The notes beneath the pieces were generated by a model that made no database searches, had not been told where the DNA came from, and saw nothing but the letters and a program-made list of their open reading frames with translations. From the NCBI RefSeq assembly GCF_007743815.1, contig NZ_CP036265.1:377501-441500 (forward strand): 64,000 nucleotides of DNA, read 5' to 3'. The translations under genes were made by a program, and so were the position numbers. This document shows, piece after piece, positions 62,666-64,000 of this stretch. Origin of the DNA: Alienimonas californiensis. GTDB lineage: Bacteria > Planctomycetota > Planctomycetia > Planctomycetales > Planctomycetaceae. How positions within the stretch are numbered: the stretch's first letter is position 1; every line of letters starts with the position of its first letter.

Positions 62666-64000
62666 AGTTCGATCGATTTGTTGCTGTCGCCGAACTGGTC
62701 GGTTTCGACGCCCATGCGCTGGGCCATCGTCAACAGCAGATTGCTCATATGGGCGTCCGAGTTCGCGGGGCGGCTGCAGAGCGAGTAATGCTTGCCGGGT
62801 TCGTCCAGCTGATAGCCCTCGAAATGGCCCTGGTTAAAGTCGACATGGCTGCCGTGCTTCAGACCGAGGTCCGATCCGCCGGCGAGCACCAGCGGGAGGT
62901 TGGCGTTGCCGTGGCTGTGACCGTACGACATGCCGCTGCCGAAGAGCGCCATCGTCGAGCCTAACAGCGGCCTGCCGTTGAGATCGTTCGTCTCCGCCAG
63001 TCGGGTGAGGAAGTAGCTGAACTGCTCGATGGCGAAGGTGTCGTAATTCGTCAGCTTCTCCATGTAGCCGAGGTCGCCGCCGTGGTGACTCAGCTGATGC
63101 CGCGACTCGGTGATGCCGATCTCGGGAATGGCGAAGGCGTCCCCCTCCCCGCCCAGGCTGAACGTGGCCACCCGCGTGACGTCCGTCTGGAAGGCGAGGA
63201 CCATCAGGTCGTAGACGGTGCGAAAATAATCGCCCGCCTGGGTCTTGGGGACGTCGCGGTTCGTCCGCTTCTTGTCAGACTCCGAAATCTCCGGCAGCGG
63301 GGTGTCGAGCCAGGCGTCGGCCCGCCGCGTGCGGATCTCGGCCTCACGCACCGAAGTGAGGTATTGATCGAGGCGCCCCCTGTCGGCCGCTCCGATCTGC
63401 CGCTCCAGCCGCCGGACTTCCGCGAGGTTGTCGTCGAGCACGCTGGCCTTCCGGCGCAAGGCTCTGCGCTGAGCGGCGACGCCGCCTTTGGGCTGCTCGA
63501 AGAGGGACGCGAAGATCTCGCTGCAACGCCGCATTGAGGGGAGGCGCACGCCGTCGGCCGTCCAGCTCAACGATTCCCCGGTGAGGGCGACCTCCATGGA
63601 GGGGTAGCGCGTGTGCTCCGCGGTGATCGCCGCCATCTGCTGGTCGACGGAGATCGTATTGCGGTCCGACGGGCCGAGTTTTCCGCCGGTCAGCCAGACG
63701 GAAATACAGTTGTGGTGATGGCTGATGGCGCCGGGATGATGCAGCCCGCTGATGGGCGTGATGACGTCGCGGTGCTTCTCCAGCGGCTTGAGCGAGCGCG
63801 AGAACTCATAGTCCCTGCCCGGCGTGGTGATCTGGTAGTTGAGCGAATGGACGCCGTTCGCGAGGTAGACGAAGGCGCTGCGTTTCGGCGAGGCGGTTTG
63901 TCGCTCGGCCGCCCGCAGCGGGATCATGCATTCCAGCATGGGCAGCGCGACGCAGGTGCCCATCGCGCGCAGGGCGTGTCGGCGGTCGACCAGCCAGGAT
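62662..64000 (-). CDS. DUF1552 protein, 5' partial
   Basis: The frame runs to the window edge: [13 protein letters not shown] precedes [13 protein letters not shown], the usual Tat-like DUF1552 start, so only the first few residues are missing. 446 codons are visible. Motifs: [110 protein letters not shown]. Members are exported sulfatase-like-fold proteins in planctomycete operons, usually next to a DUF1587/1592-type cytochrome protein, which would lie upstream outside the window. Translationally coupled to two downstream paralogues. Confidence 0.93.
   Translation of the reverse strand, partial: SWLVDRRHALRAMGTCVALPMLECMIPLRAAERQTASPKRSAFVYLANGVHSLNYQITTPGRDYEFSRSLKPLEKHRDVITPISGLHHPGAISHHHNCISVWLTGGKLGPSDRNTISVDQQMAAITAEHTRYPSMEVALTGESLSWTADGVRLPSMRRCSEIFASLFEQPKGGVAAQRRALRRKASVLDDNLAEVRRLERQIGAADRGRLDQYLTSVREAEIRTRRADAWLDTPLPEISESDKKRTNRDVPKTQAGDYFRTVYDLMVLAFQTDVTRVATFSLGGEGDAFAIPEIGITESRHQLSHHGGDLGYMEKLTNYDTFAIEQFSYFLTRLAETNDLNGRPLLGSTMALFGSGMSYGHSHGNANLPLVLAGGSDLGLKHGSHVDFNQGHFEGYQLDEPGKHYSLCSRPANSDAHMSNLLLTMAQRMGVETDQFGDSNKSIEL

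Noticed and set aside
1-64000. tRNA, rRNA, CRISPR arrays, transposases and prophage genes
   Set aside because: None was recognised on reading; no tRNA-like fold, regularly spaced repeats or transposase motifs were found. A tRNAscan or ISfinder search would settle this.

Overview
The window is high-GC bacterial DNA that reads as Planctomycetota. The marker families are a planctomycete-type cytochrome c/DUF1549/DUF1553 protein next to a DUF1501 protein, a DUF1552 protein, and an ECF sigma factor followed by a Ser/Thr kinase with WD40 repeats. The genus cannot be fixed from sequence alone.

Layout. (1) Bases 1-435: the end of a PIN-domain gene. (2) Bases 683-37510: a large type VI secretion (T6SS) locus in two divergent halves. 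The minus half runs from clpV/tssH (23170) down through a polymorphic-toxin effector, vgrG, an FHA protein, a PAAR protein, a giant single-pass membrane protein, a short TssM and a second giant membrane protein carrying a VWA domain. One plus-strand gene, a secreted HEAT/YHS protein, is inserted there. The plus half runs from a small gene coupled to a sigma-70-family factor through tssA, tssB, tssC, hcp, tagJ, a Fic/Doc-like protein, tssE, tssF, tssG, tssK and tssL. (3) Bases 37768-40734: a metallophosphoesterase lipoprotein followed directly by a TPR protein. (4) Bases 40990-53855: minus-strand secreted or metabolic genes (FAD oxidoreductase, DUF1501, DUF1549/1553, a jelly-roll-like protein, a transglutaminase-like protein, a DapA-family protein and an NAD epimerase). 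(5) Bases 54053-59815: ECF sigma plus WD40 kinase. (6) Bases 60093-64000: two tandem paralogues behind a DUF1552 gene that runs off the window.

How the T6SS parts fit. Tail and baseplate genes (tssA, B, C, E, F, G, K, hcp, vgrG, PAAR) and the recycling ATPase are all present. The membrane complex is unusual. TssM stops directly after its third membrane helix and lacks the periplasmic half. Its P-loop is degenerate and no TssJ is visible. On either side of it lie two giant proteins with near-identical anchors (GLAxLLWWLW), large periplasmic parts and degenerate caspase-like domains. The best hypothesis for something new here is that these giants replace the missing periplasmic TssM/TssJ parts. 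A Fic/Doc-like protein without the catalytic His, and a toxin resembling polymorphic toxin type 46 with no visible immunity gene, are further accessory candidates. The embedded sigma factor and FHA protein suggest dedicated control.
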